Assembly (NCBI GenBank): GCA_958510825.1
Contig: OY294051.1
Span: forward strand, 30,755,667-30,819,666
Direction: 5' to 3'
Length of the DNA stretch: 64,000 nucleotides
Origin: Brachypterus glaber
Lineage: Eukaryota > Arthropoda > Insecta > Coleoptera > Kateretidae
In this document: positions 55,240 through 64,000 of the stretch, one piece after another
Position numbering within the stretch: the first letter of the stretch is position 1
How the letters are laid out: each line of letters opens with the position of its first letter
Notes under the pieces: generated by a model
Told to the model about the DNA's origin: nothing
Seen by the model: only the letters and a program-made list of their open reading frames with translations
The model's database searches: none
Position numbers and translations under genes: made by a program

Positions 55240-56110
55240 GCTATATTGGAAAAACGGTAGGCATTGAAAATGTCTTATGGAAAATCCATTGACGATTGCC
55301 ATATCAACAAGGAATTTTTATTCTTACATAATGGTAACGCCTAGGGCCCATGTCCTATGGCTTAGGGAACCTTTTGGACTTAAAAAAAATCCTAGGGAAC
55401 TTTCAAGTATTACGTAACGCTCGTAGGGGGTCTGGGGTCATTTTGGAGTGTTACGCCCATGTTAATGGTATAGAAAAATAGCGTGGGGGTCCAAAATGAT
55501 CAAAATTTCAACGTTCCCTACGGCCTATGGCCTACGTGAGAAAAATCGTGACAAAATCGTGTGAAATCGTGAGAAATATCCCATACCTACAAAAACCGCG
55601 ATAATTGTGACTAAATCGTGAGGAAAATCCCAACAAAAATCGTGATAATTTTGATAAAATAATGAGAAATATACCAACAAAAACCGCGACAATTGTGACA
55701 AAAGCGTGATAAATCGTGAGGAAAATCCCAACAAAAATCGTGATAATTGTGACAAAATCTTGAGGAAAGTCCGACCAAAAATCGTGATAAATAGTGAGGA
55801 AAATCCCAAAAAAAACCGTGATAATTGTGACAAAACCGTGATAAATCGTGAGAAAAATCCCAACAAAAATCGTGATTTATGTGATAAAATCGTGAGAAAT
55901 CGTGAGGAAAATCCCAACAAAAATCGCGATAAAATCGTGAGAAATCGTGACAATTGTGATAAAATCGTGAGAAATCGTAAGGAAAATCCCAACAAAAATC
56001 GTGACAATTGTAACAAAATCGTGAGAAATCGTAAGGAAACCCCCAACAAAAATCGTGACAATTGTGACAAAAATTCATGGGTTTCAAGCCATATGACATT
56101 TACAATGTCA
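55240..56110 (-). repeat. Element with minisatellite core, copy 2
   Basis: Inverted relative to 45019-45474: AAAAACGGTAGGCATTGAAA, CATATCAACAAGGAATTTTT and CTTACATAATGGTAACGCC come first, then the MITE at 55395-55518, CGGCCTATGGCCTACGTGAG, and a core (55535-56070) of about 54-bp units such as AATCGTGAGGAAAATCCCAA and CAAAAATCGTGACAATTGTG, ending at TTTACAATGTCAAAATTT. The core is about twice as long as in copy 1. Confidence 0.88.
55395..55518. mobile_element. Short GGGAACG-family MITE in the minisatellite element
   Basis: GGGAACTTTCAAGTATTACG on the left, TTCAACGTTCCC on the right, with the variant interior GAGTGTTACGCCCATG and CCAAAATGATCAAAATT. It interrupts the right part of the minisatellite element. 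TA stands on both sides. Confidence 0.75.
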
Positions 56111-57099
56111 AAATTTAAAAAAGGACGACGTTAGCCAATCAAGTAACTCATTAACTGTACAATAAAGAACCCATCCTAATATCTTTAATTATAACTGAGA
56201 ATTTTCGGATCAATGTCAATAACTAATATTTTAAATTTCGTAACCTATGAAATATATTATAAAACAAGTCAAAATATAATGAGATTAAAAACGTATAAAG
56301 TAAGAAAAACTATTTAAAATTAATAATAAAACAATTTTTCTTTATTCGAAAAAACCTTAACGCCTAAGCGCGCCTTTTGAAAGTTGTGGATTTGTAGAGT
56401 GAAATTTTATCATTATAAAAATAGCAAATTTCTTCTACATTTTTATGCTTTTATTTATAAATTTTAATAGATAACAATTATTTCCAGCAACACTGCAAGC
56501 CTGCCTATTAATTAGAAGTGAAAACATTTTAATTCGATAGTTAACTTAAGCCTATAAAATCTAATTATTACATTTTATACTATAATTTAGACTTAATGTG
56601 TAACATATTTTATGAATTTTTGCAAATTTCTATATTAATGTGGCGCCAAACAACGTTAATTTCCTTTCACCTATATATTTTAATATCCCTTTGACTCCAG
56701 GGGCTGGCTTACAATCGTAATTGTTAAAGTTTAATGGCAAAAAATATCATAATTTACTTAAGCTTCGTTTATTTTTTTATATGTTAGTGATTTCATCGTC
56801 ACAAGAAGCGTTTTTTTAGACATGCAACAAAAAGTAAATACTTTTTTTTGTAACAATCCTTATTCACTGTAGTAATTAACTATAATATTTTGTGAACCTT
56901 TAGCCACCGCATCTCTCTTGCGACAACCTAATTTGGTCTGATGATTATAAGAATAAATCAAAAATTAATTAATTAATAATTATGTCTCCACTGTATCAAA
57001 TGTGTTACTTCGCAAACATTGTAAATAGGCATACAGACTTTTTTAATATTAGGATCTCAAATTTTAAACGCTTATAGTCGATTTAAACCTCGGCCGTAG
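56111..57099. other. AT-rich spacer
   Basis: No feature supported. Confidence 0.4.
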
Positions 57100-57210
57100 A
57101 GTTAACTTGTAAATAAGTAAATGTTAGTGTATATATTTTTGACCTATCCTGTAATTGGATCGTATGATCTGTTTGGATTAGAAATAAATAAATAAATAAA
57201 TAAATAAAAA
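57100..57210 (+). mobile_element. Non-LTR 3' tail with (AAAT)n
   Basis: CCTGTAATTGGATCGTATGA and TCTGTTTGGATTAG are followed by seven AAAT units, the usual ending of a target-primed element. Confidence 0.55.
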
Positions 57211-57214
57211 TTAA

Positions 57215-57440
57215 TTTTGATAATATTACCTATATTACTTTTGATAATATCACTGATATTACTTTTCATAATATAACTAGTATTACTTTTGATAATATCA
57301 CTGATATTACTTTGTATAATATCACTGATATTACTTTTGATAATATCAGTTGTATTACTTTCGACAATATCACTGATATTACTTTTCATAATTTCGCTGA
57401 TATTACTTTTAATAATATCAATTATATTAATTTTGATAAA
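57215..57440. repeat. 24-bp minisatellite
   Basis: About nine units of ACTGATATTACTTTTGATAA TATC and variants. Because 24 is a multiple of three, both strands stay open (Ile/Leu-rich on one, Asp-Ile-Ile-Lys-Ser-Asn on the other). Confidence 0.9.
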
Positions 57441-57779
57441 AATAATAGAAATGGGAAGAAAAGGTAAAATATTTTTTGACATAGTTTTAACTTACTGTTT
57501 TAACATTTGGCTCTGATTTTATTGGTAAGATGTAAAAAAAGGAAATCATAAAAAAACATTTGCAGAATAAGTTATTTTATGATTTTGTATCCCACAGGGA
57601 CGGTTAATGAATAAAATAAATAATGTTTAAATGTATTTCCGTTATTTATTATGATGTCGTTACCTACTTCTCTATGTGCTATCCTATTGAGTTGAGTGTT
57701 GTACACTTTATTATTTAATAACATTTTAACACACTGTAAAATGTATTTTATCTACACTACTCCACAAAATGTAATTTTT
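57441..57779. other. Spacer, nothing recognised
   Basis: AT-rich; no feature supported. Confidence 0.4.
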
Positions 57780-57920
57780 TGCGGAATTCCTTTTTTTCCG
57801 CACGCATATGAGAAATATTTCTGGAAGTTTGTAGAAAAATGTATTTTTCCTACGAGCATGCGGAAAGATCACTCTTTCCGCACGCATATGCGTGTGGAAA
57901 GAAAGCCTTTTCCGCACGCA
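57780..57920. repeat. TTCCGCACGCAT palindromic cluster
   Basis: TTCCGCACGCATATG occurs at 57797 and 57879, TTTCCGCACGCAT again at 57909; CTTTCCGCACGCATATGCGTGTGGAAAG (57877-57901) is itself a palindrome. CCTACGAGCATGCGG at 57850 is inverted at 58976 (GCTCGTAGG). Confidence 0.75.
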
Positions 57921-58800
57921 TAAATAAGAATAAGAATAAGAATAAATTTATTTAACCAAATTCCAAATTTTACAGTACATTTTAATATTAAGTTGGTGAT
58001 CCGCCTAAATATAAATTTGTGCGCGGAATCAACTATTTTAACTATGAGTATATAAATACATTATTTTAAATACATATATCAGTAAATAGATAAATAAAAA
58101 AAATGGGGAAAACAAATGAATGAAAAGGGAGGAAAAGAGGAAATATATATATATATATATATATAATTTTTAATAAAAAAAGAAAAAGAGTTATTATTAA
58201 GTGAGTTAATATCAGACACGGGAGCATTAACACTAAATATTATCAATAATCGACTCCAGTAATTTATTATTTTCAATTATAATATAGGTATAAAGTTCTC
58301 TTTTAAATTTATGATTGTTTTTTATGTTCTTAATTTCATTTGGGATAGTATTGTATAACTTGGGACCAAAGTAAAAAAGATACCTTTGTGTACCGGCTTT
58401 TTTAAATAAGGGCACTGCTAAATTTACATTAGAAGCTGCTTTGGTATCATGGATGTATATTCTGGATAGTTGTTTTTTATTTTTATGGGACCATAGAATT
58501 ATTTGAAAAAAATAAAGTTGCCTAATTGATAAAATATTTATTTCTCTAAACAGTAGCTCAGTCGAGAACCCTCTAGGTTTTCTAAATATAATTTTTAAAA
58601 TCATTTTTTTTGTTATGTCTAGAGCATAAAGGTGTGCATCTTGCAGTCCCCCCCATACGCAGATACAGTACCTTAGCAAAGATTCGTTATTAATAATTTT
58701 GTACTTAAAATTTCTCTCAGTTGGTAGAACTTGTGTATAGTCCTTCTTAGTCTATCCTGCAAGTAGAGTGTATGTTCATTCCATTTAAAATGTTGGTCTT
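57921..58800 (-). pseudogene. 3' end of a non-LTR retrotransposon (RT C-terminus)
   Basis: On the minus strand a 148-codon frame (58679-58233) carries YCICVWGG, LFREINILSIRQLYFFQIIL and FGPKLYNTIPNEIKN, the typical C-terminus of CR1/Jockey-like reverse transcriptases. Upstream to 58795, KWNEHTLYLQDRLRRTIHKF follows in a shifted frame, so a frameshift near 58695 breaks it. The tail AATTTATTCTTATTCTTATT (57921-57945, minus strand) is the 3' end. 5' truncated. A (TA)n run lies at 58145-58164. Confidence 0.8.
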
Positions 58801-58969
58801 AAATATTGTTTAATTTCTTAATTGCGTAGTGTTATTCTTGTTATATTTATTCATAATATTATAAAAATGTTTAAATATTTTACCTGTTAATTGATTTTCT
58901 TATTGAATAATTATAAAAATAAGATTAATTTCGATTTATTTGATAAAATATAAAAGTATATTTTATTTT
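58801..58969. other. AT-rich spacer
   Basis: Nothing recognised. Confidence 0.4.
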
Positions 58970-59110
58970 AACCCTGCTCGTAGGAAAAGTATTGTTCCTA
59001 ACGCATGTGTAAAGAAGCTTTTCCGCACTCGATTGCTAGCCTGCTACACGTCGTTCAGGCAAATGCAACCGAGTGCGGAAAAGGGCCTCTTTCCGCACTT
59101 GTTAGGGAAA
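58970..59110. repeat. CGAG-type hairpin 6 (weaker)
   Basis: GCTTTTCCGCACTCG is inverted at CGAGTGCGGAAAAGGG, and TTCCTAACGCATGTG at CACTTGTTAGGGAA. The apex contains CACGTCGTTCAGG. Linked to the cluster 57780-57920 by TTTTCCGCAC words. Confidence 0.6.
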
Positions 59111-59205
59111 TAGATATACCAACACGGTCTAACCCACCCCGACAACAAAAGATATAAAAGTGGCTGATAGAAAAATGTCGATCTGTCTGTGTATCGGTCT
59201 GTTTA

Positions 59206-59878
59206 TACAGAGCGGTCCAAAAGTCAACCCCCCCCCCCTCTTAACTTTTGAACCAGTTGAGATATCGACTTCAAATTTGGAACTTTTAAATAAGACAACC
59301 TAAACTATCTTTTAGCATATATTTAATACTTTCAGCTCTTAAAATGTGGACAGGGGGGGCATGGGGGCACATTTTTTTAAATGGAAAGGGGGGTCGTGTA
59401 ATACATCATTTTAAAGCTTATAAAATTCTCCATTTAACTCCATATTTTTAAATTAAAAAAAAAAATGGATTTAAAATAGGGTTAAAAATGGGTATTAATA
59501 TCAAAATTCCTCTAAAAAAAAAACAAATAATTTTTTAAAAATGCCTAATTTCATCATAAAAAAATGTTAATTAAACTAATTTTACTTGACATAAATAAAA
59601 ATTTATAAAAAAAAACTTAAAAAATCGAATGTTTTAGCACAAAAAATTGAAAAATCAAAACCTTAAAAAACATGTTTAAAACATTTAAAAATGTTAGTTT
59701 AAATAGAGAATTTTATAAGCTTTAAAATGATGTATCACACGACCCCCCATTCCATTTAAAAAGATTTCGCCCCATACCCCCCTGCCCACATTTTAAGAGC
59801 TAAAAGTTTATGCTTGATATCTCAACTCGTTAAAAAGTTCAAAAGTTAAAGGGGGGGTGACTTTTGGACCACACTGTA
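59206..59878. mobile_element. Foldback element F3 (F1 interior, other ends)
   Basis: Ends TACAGAGCGGTCCAAAAGTC and GACTTTTGGACCACACTGTA are inverted. From TAAACTATCTTTTAGCATAT inward the arms equal F1 (GCTCTTAAAATGTGGACAGG, AAAGGGGGGTCGTG), but the outer 85 bp are unrelated to F1. Confidence 0.85.
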
Positions 59879-60504
59879 TGTATACTTTTGAACGGAATTT
59901 CGAATTAAAAAAAATACAAAACATTAAAGGGCCTTTGCAGTTAGCGTCCGATTAATATTGGGGTAAGAGTGCGAAAAAACTAATATTTTTAGCGATAACT
60001 CGCTTATTATTGATTTTAATTTTTCTACAAACATTTTTTTTTATCGTAAGAGCGTATAAATTTAAGGATCTTGCCATCTGTCTAGAACGCGTATCAGTTT
60101 CAGCTTGTGGTTGTTCCAAATTGACCACTGATGCATTATTAATTTCAAAATATTTAATTAATTACAAAATAATAATTTTTGTATAACAATATATTGTTAT
60201 GGTTTGAATTATAGAATCAATTTAAAACGGTTTGAGGTCGAATAACATTAATTTTATCATAATACTTAATTTATTCTAATAATTGTTAATAATAATTTCA
60301 CTTTTTATGTAACTTTTCGTTTTATTTAATTCATCGCTATAAATAATATTCTTTGTTTATTTATTGCAAATTTTAAAAGTGCATTCGGCACCGTTAATAA
60401 TATTTGATTTATGCACCGTAAATTATAGTTATTATTTATTTTTAATCATTTTATTTAATAAATTTTAATCAAACACTTCTATTAGACCCAATTAGGAAAT
60501 AGCC
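59879..60504. other. AT-rich spacer
   Basis: No feature supported. Confidence 0.4.
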
Positions 60505-61400
60505 ACCCACTTGACACGGAAGTCTTTAAGAAATTGTAGGAAGTCGTGGAAGTCTTTGGAATTCGTTAAAAATTATAGGTAAGGGAACGTTCAAGTATTA
60601 CGTAACGCAAATTGTACCAAAATTCATACACTTCATACCCCGGTTCTCGCGTTATTATAGATTATAGAGATTTCATATTTTGGCTACCCCCCCTAATAGG
60701 CCTAATAGGGGGTGTGTTAGGGGGGGTAGCCAAAATATGAAATCTATACAGGCTTGAATTACGCGAGAACCGAGGTATGAAGTGTATGAATTTTGGTACA
60801 TTTTGCGTTATGTAATACTTGAAAGTTCCCTAAGTCGTAGAAAGATGCAGGTGTATTTAGGAAATATCAGTAATTCTAAAAAAAATTTAAATGGTACGCA
60901 TAGATCTTCCAAATTATCTTAAGAAGTTTTTAACAATTCCTAGGAAGTCTATAAAATCGTAGGAAGTGTAAAAAATCGAGCAGGTAGTCTTTAAGAAATT
61001 GTAGGAAGTCGTGGAAGTCTTTTGGAAATCCCTGGAAGTCTTTGGAATTTGTCAGAAGTCGTAGGAAATCTTAGGAAAGTTCATAAGAAATGTTAGGGAA
61101 ACGAAGTCAATATTCTATTATTCTGAAAAGCCTTTGAGAAATCTTAGGAATCCAGGAAATCGTTTGGAAGTCAGAGAGGTCTTTAAAAAATCAAGGAAGT
61201 CCTTATGGTATTGTAAAAGTCGTCTTTTAGAAATCTTGGAAATTTTTAGGAAGTCGGAGAGGTCTTTAAAAAATCTAAAATGATCAAAATTTGCGTTACA
61301 TAATACTTAAGAGGTCTTTTAAAAATCGTAGGAAGCCCACGAAATCGTTGTGAAGATAAGGAAGTCTAGGAAGTCTCTCAAAATTATAGGAAGTCTTTGG
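60505..61400. repeat. Decayed GGAAGTCTTTGGAA array
   Basis: Irregular units of about 20 bp (AAATCGTAGGAAGTCTTTGG and variants) throughout. Broken by MITE C (60583-60830) and by a scrap of the GGGAACG family at 61279-61312 (AAAATTTGCGTTACATAATA). Confidence 0.75.
60583..60830. mobile_element. PIF/Harbinger-like MITE C (GGGAACG family)
   Basis: GGGAACGTTCAAGTATTACG to ATACTTGAAAGTTCCC, 248 bp, flanked by TAA on both sides (60580-60582, 60831-60833). Arms and central GTAGCCAAAATATGAAATC as in MITE A. Confidence 0.88.
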
Positions 61401-61544
61401 AATTTGGAGTTTATAAATACTTGTTATATCCCCAAATACAAAATCCCAAATAGCAAAAAGCCTAGTTTAATAAGGTTCCTTAAAATGATCACATGGTCCC
61501 CTTTTCATTTAAAATTTTTGCCAGCTATTTTTATTATATTATTT

Positions 61545-61765
61545 ACAGCGCCTGCGCTAGAATAATATACGGTAGTTTTAAATTTCCCAAAATCGCCAAA
61601 AAACGTCCTAGACAAAAAAGGCCAAACAAATGTATTTCATGAAAAAATAAGAAACTTTGAAAATGTCTGTCCGTCACTCCGTCTGTCCGTCTGGTGTCAG
61701 TTTTTTGTGGACCCGATAACTCAAGAACCAATTAGCCGATCGACTCGAAATTTTCAGGAAAAATC
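61545..61765 (+). repeat. Dispersed repeat with GTCTGTCCGTC
   Basis: ACAGCGCCTGCGCTAGAATA (also at 27476), ATGTCTGTCCGTCACTCCGT, then CCGATAACTCAAGAACCAAT, a pattern common in insect dispersed repeats. Confidence 0.6.
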
Positions 61766-61799
61766 AAGTTCAAAATAAAAAAAAAATTAATTTTTTTTC

Positions 61800-62175
61800 G
61801 TTTTTCGCAAAAAGAATAAAAAATTTTTTTTAAGATTTTTTTTTTTTATTTTTTTCATTTTTTTATTTTTTCAAGAAAAGAGCTTTTAATTTTTTTTTAT
61901 TTTTTATTTGAAAATTATTTTTTTAAGTGCTATATACCATTTGGGAACTTTCAAGTATTACGTAGCGCAAATTGTACCAAAATTCATACACTTCATACCC
62001 CGGTTCTCTCGTTATTATAGATTATAAAATTATATAAGAACCGGGGTATAAAGTGTATGAATTTTGGTACATTTTGCGTTACGTAATACTTGCACGTTCC
62101 CTTTACTGTGAATAATACATATAATACATATGTATATAATGAAATGCGTAGCATTACATATCTTCACGGCTTGTA
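61800..62175. repeat. Host repeat of MITE D (partner of 9420-9850)
   Basis: T-rich left part; right part ACTGTGAATAATACATATAA and GCATTACATATCTTCACGGC as at 9788-9830. Confidence 0.6.
61943..62101. mobile_element. PIF/Harbinger-like MITE D, internally deleted
   Basis: 159 bp. GGGAACTTTCAAGTATTACG to TACTTGCACGTTCCC; the centre from TATAGATTATA to the right arm is mostly lost. TTT stands on both sides. Confidence 0.82.
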
Positions 62176-62955
62176 TTAAAGTTCTTAAATATAAAATTTA
62201 TTTTCAAAGATTTATTTTATGCAATACACCTTTTAGTCATTTAATAAATGTTCTGTACGATTTAAAATATAACCCTGTATAGCTAAGAACCAGATAAATT
62301 TATTCTAAAAGGCCCTTAACGTTACAAATGTATGTAAAAAATAATAAAAGGGTTGGAAATTAATATCACCGTGAGTAAGACTACTGAGTCATCGTTTTAT
62401 TATTCATTTTAAGTGGTTAATTAGCAACTTTTTTTAAGGGGACCTTGCGACCTCTTTTGCTGCAATAAAAACCTATAATAACAATAATGTAATTAATTTT
62501 CAGGAGAATGAGGCACCGGAATACAGTTTTATCTGGCTTCTTATATTTAAATCTTTTTCATAATTCAGCAACTGGGCTCAGGGCCGAACCTAAGCAATTT
62601 CTTTGGGGGGTGTGACTGGTAAAAATGCCGAATAATGGACAAAAATAAAAAAAACTTCGGATGACTAAAAAAAGGTCCTTGCTCCTTGAGATTTGACTAA
62701 AATACTTAAGATTGTGCCAAATTGTGCATCGTTTAAAATATATTAAGGAAAAAGATTAACTATCATTTCACCGTGTGGGTTAACATATTGTTGCATAACA
62801 CAATTCAGTTGGGGGACCTCATTTAAACCTACAAACAGGAAAACCAGTATGCAAGATATACCAAATCGGAGCCAACTACATATTTTTAGTGCAAATTATA
62901 CGAGGTGTGTACATTCAAAAACTAGTTTTTTATTCGAATTTATTACACCAGTCTT
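62176..62955. other. Spacer with a possible hAT-like end
   Basis: CAGGGCCGAACCTAAGC at 62580 resembles a hAT start, followed by a G run; no right end found. Otherwise nothing recognised. Confidence 0.3.
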
Positions 62956-63836
62956 AAACCAAATTTTATTATCTTAACTATAACATACTAGTATGGCTTG
63001 AAGAGTGTTGTTTAAATGACGTCATAGTTAATTGGTAAAGTAGGACACTATTATACCAAAATCTTTTTCGACGTTAAAAAGTTTATTGAGTTTTTTATTT
63101 TGCGATATTTGAAACTGAGAAACAAAAATGAGGTCTACAACGAAAACATTAGGCTTGACCTAACTTTGCAAGAACATTTTTGCATAAAGCTTATAAATTA
63201 CTTACTTTTATTTAACTCATTTATTCTAGGTACCTACATTACCCATGAATGATATTTAAATTTATTTCAGTTTAATCCGTTCTTCCACAAAAAAGTGCCT
63301 GGCAAAACAATCAAATATTTTTAACATCTGGCTTACCCAAAAAAATATACCTAACCTATTTTTTCCTCTTCTTGTTTTCGAAAAAATATAATTTGGGGTG
63401 CACTTTGTAGGTTAAGTCATGTCATTCGACTTTGGTTTATAATTTTTATTAATTTTTTAACTATTTAATGTTAATATGTCTATCGTTTCTACGATTAATC
63501 TGAGATTTAAGTTTGCCTGAAGATGAATGTGTAAACATTCGAAATTGCAATCGCAAAAATATAAAAAGAATAAAAGTGTATTATTTTATCTATTATATCT
63601 ACTCTACTACAAGCAAAGAATTTGTTAAAAAAATGGAAGTGGAAAACTTTCAAATTTGGGAGAAATATAATAGAAAAGGATATAAATACTTACTATGTGA
63701 GCAAACCACCTAGGGTACGTGGTTACTACGAATAGTTAGTGTGACGTCATTGTTTGTTGTAGTTAAGTAATAAAATGTGTGTAGTATGCTATTCTTCATA
63801 CTAGTATATTATAGTTACGATGATAAAATTTGGTTT
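62956..63836. mobile_element. TIR element of 0.88 kb with hammerhead-like motif inside
   Basis: ACCAAATTTTATTATCTTAA and CTATAACATACTAGTATG at the left are inverted at the right (CATACTAGTATATTATAGTT, ATAAAATTTGGT). GACGTCAT lies near both ends (63017, 63742). An open frame at 63513-63713 (66 codons) has no recognised domain. The arms are diverged, so the element is not young. Confidence 0.6.
63515..63552 (+). ncRNA. Hammerhead-like motif 2
   Basis: CTGAAGA, then T, then the perfect stem GAATGT-GTAA-ACATTC and GAAA. This is the CUGANGA - stem II - GAAA order with one additional base before stem II. Stems I and III not evident. Compare 12600-12650. Confidence 0.35.
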
Positions 63837-64000
63837 TAGTAGGACAAAATTAAAGCACACGTAACAAAAAATGCGTAACGGACGAGTTAATAATCTAATT
63901 CTCAAACATTAATTAAAAATTATTTCTTTTAAAGAACTTGTTAAACAACAAAGTAGTTACTATTTGAAGTTGGCTGTATTTTTTATAGCATTTTAACAGT
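63837..64000. other. AT-rich end of window
   Basis: Nothing recognised. Confidence 0.4.

Noticed and set aside
62580..62620. Intact hAT element start
   Set aside because: Only CAGGGCCGAACC resembles a hAT tip; no right end or TSD.

Overview
The window looks like non-coding nuclear DNA from an arthropod, most likely an insect. It is strongly AT-rich, has long A/T runs and GT-AG-like intron signals, carries a tRNA-derived SINE, several fossil non-LTR retrotransposons, hAT- and PIF/Harbinger-type MITEs with textbook target-site duplications, many foldback elements and several satellite or minisatellite arrays. I see no bacterial operon, rRNA, real tRNA, CRISPR array or phage module. The insect order cannot be fixed from what is visible.

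Region by region. 0.3-5.7 kb: a small candidate two-exon gene (exons 346-391 and 5468-5655, 77 residues, Myb/SANT-like module) whose 5.1-kb intron is almost wholly a 151-bp satellite array with a nine-monomer, 1362-bp higher-order repeat. 6-15 kb: foldback and TIR elements (7924-9155 with an inner foldback 8286-9088, 9545-9784, 11999-12428, 12701-13424, 13986-14640), a CGAG-type hairpin and a hammerhead-like motif. 15-20 kb: two 0.6-0.7-kb MITEs around a SINE, then a pair of miRNA-sized hairpins. 20-25 kb: three CGAG-type hairpins and a 1.7-kb foldback. 25-30 kb: a SINE broken by another repeat, a hAT MITE inside an older repeat, and a Harbinger-like MITE. 31-35 kb: two minisatellite blocks, more hairpins and a second hAT MITE. 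35.6-38.2 kb: decayed, locally repeated reverse-transcriptase pieces. 38.5-42.2 kb: two more copies of the GGGGCTG MITE, one cut off just before an exon-like stretch, plus a foldback and a 149-bp hairpin. 45-49.2 kb: the most layered locus: a foldback split by a 3.2-kb TIR element with a 9-bp duplication, itself holding a 1.4-kb near-perfect palindrome and a 5'-truncated non-LTR element (RT with YADD). 49-56 kb: RT relics, a local duplication, two facing LINE tails and the inverted partner of the 45-kb minisatellite element. 57-64 kb: another LINE 3' end, a further foldback, a decayed 20-bp-type array hit by a Harbinger-like MITE, and a TIR element containing a second hammerhead-like motif.

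The only protein-coding sequences I support are the small SANT-like gene (moderate), an exon-like stretch at 38941-39078 (weak), a weaker one at 10972-11205, and dead retrotransposon ORFs. The genes do not form a pathway; the common theme is layering of mobile elements. The most useful new-looking points are: (i) a gene whose intron is a higher-order satellite; (ii) at least four hairpins with different arms but the same layout (AACTMGTG-type outer ends, GAGCCG/CGGCGAG apex); (iii) two otherwise unrelated MITE families sharing the subterminal block TATTACGTAACGCAA; and (iv) foldbacks with the same interior but different ends.
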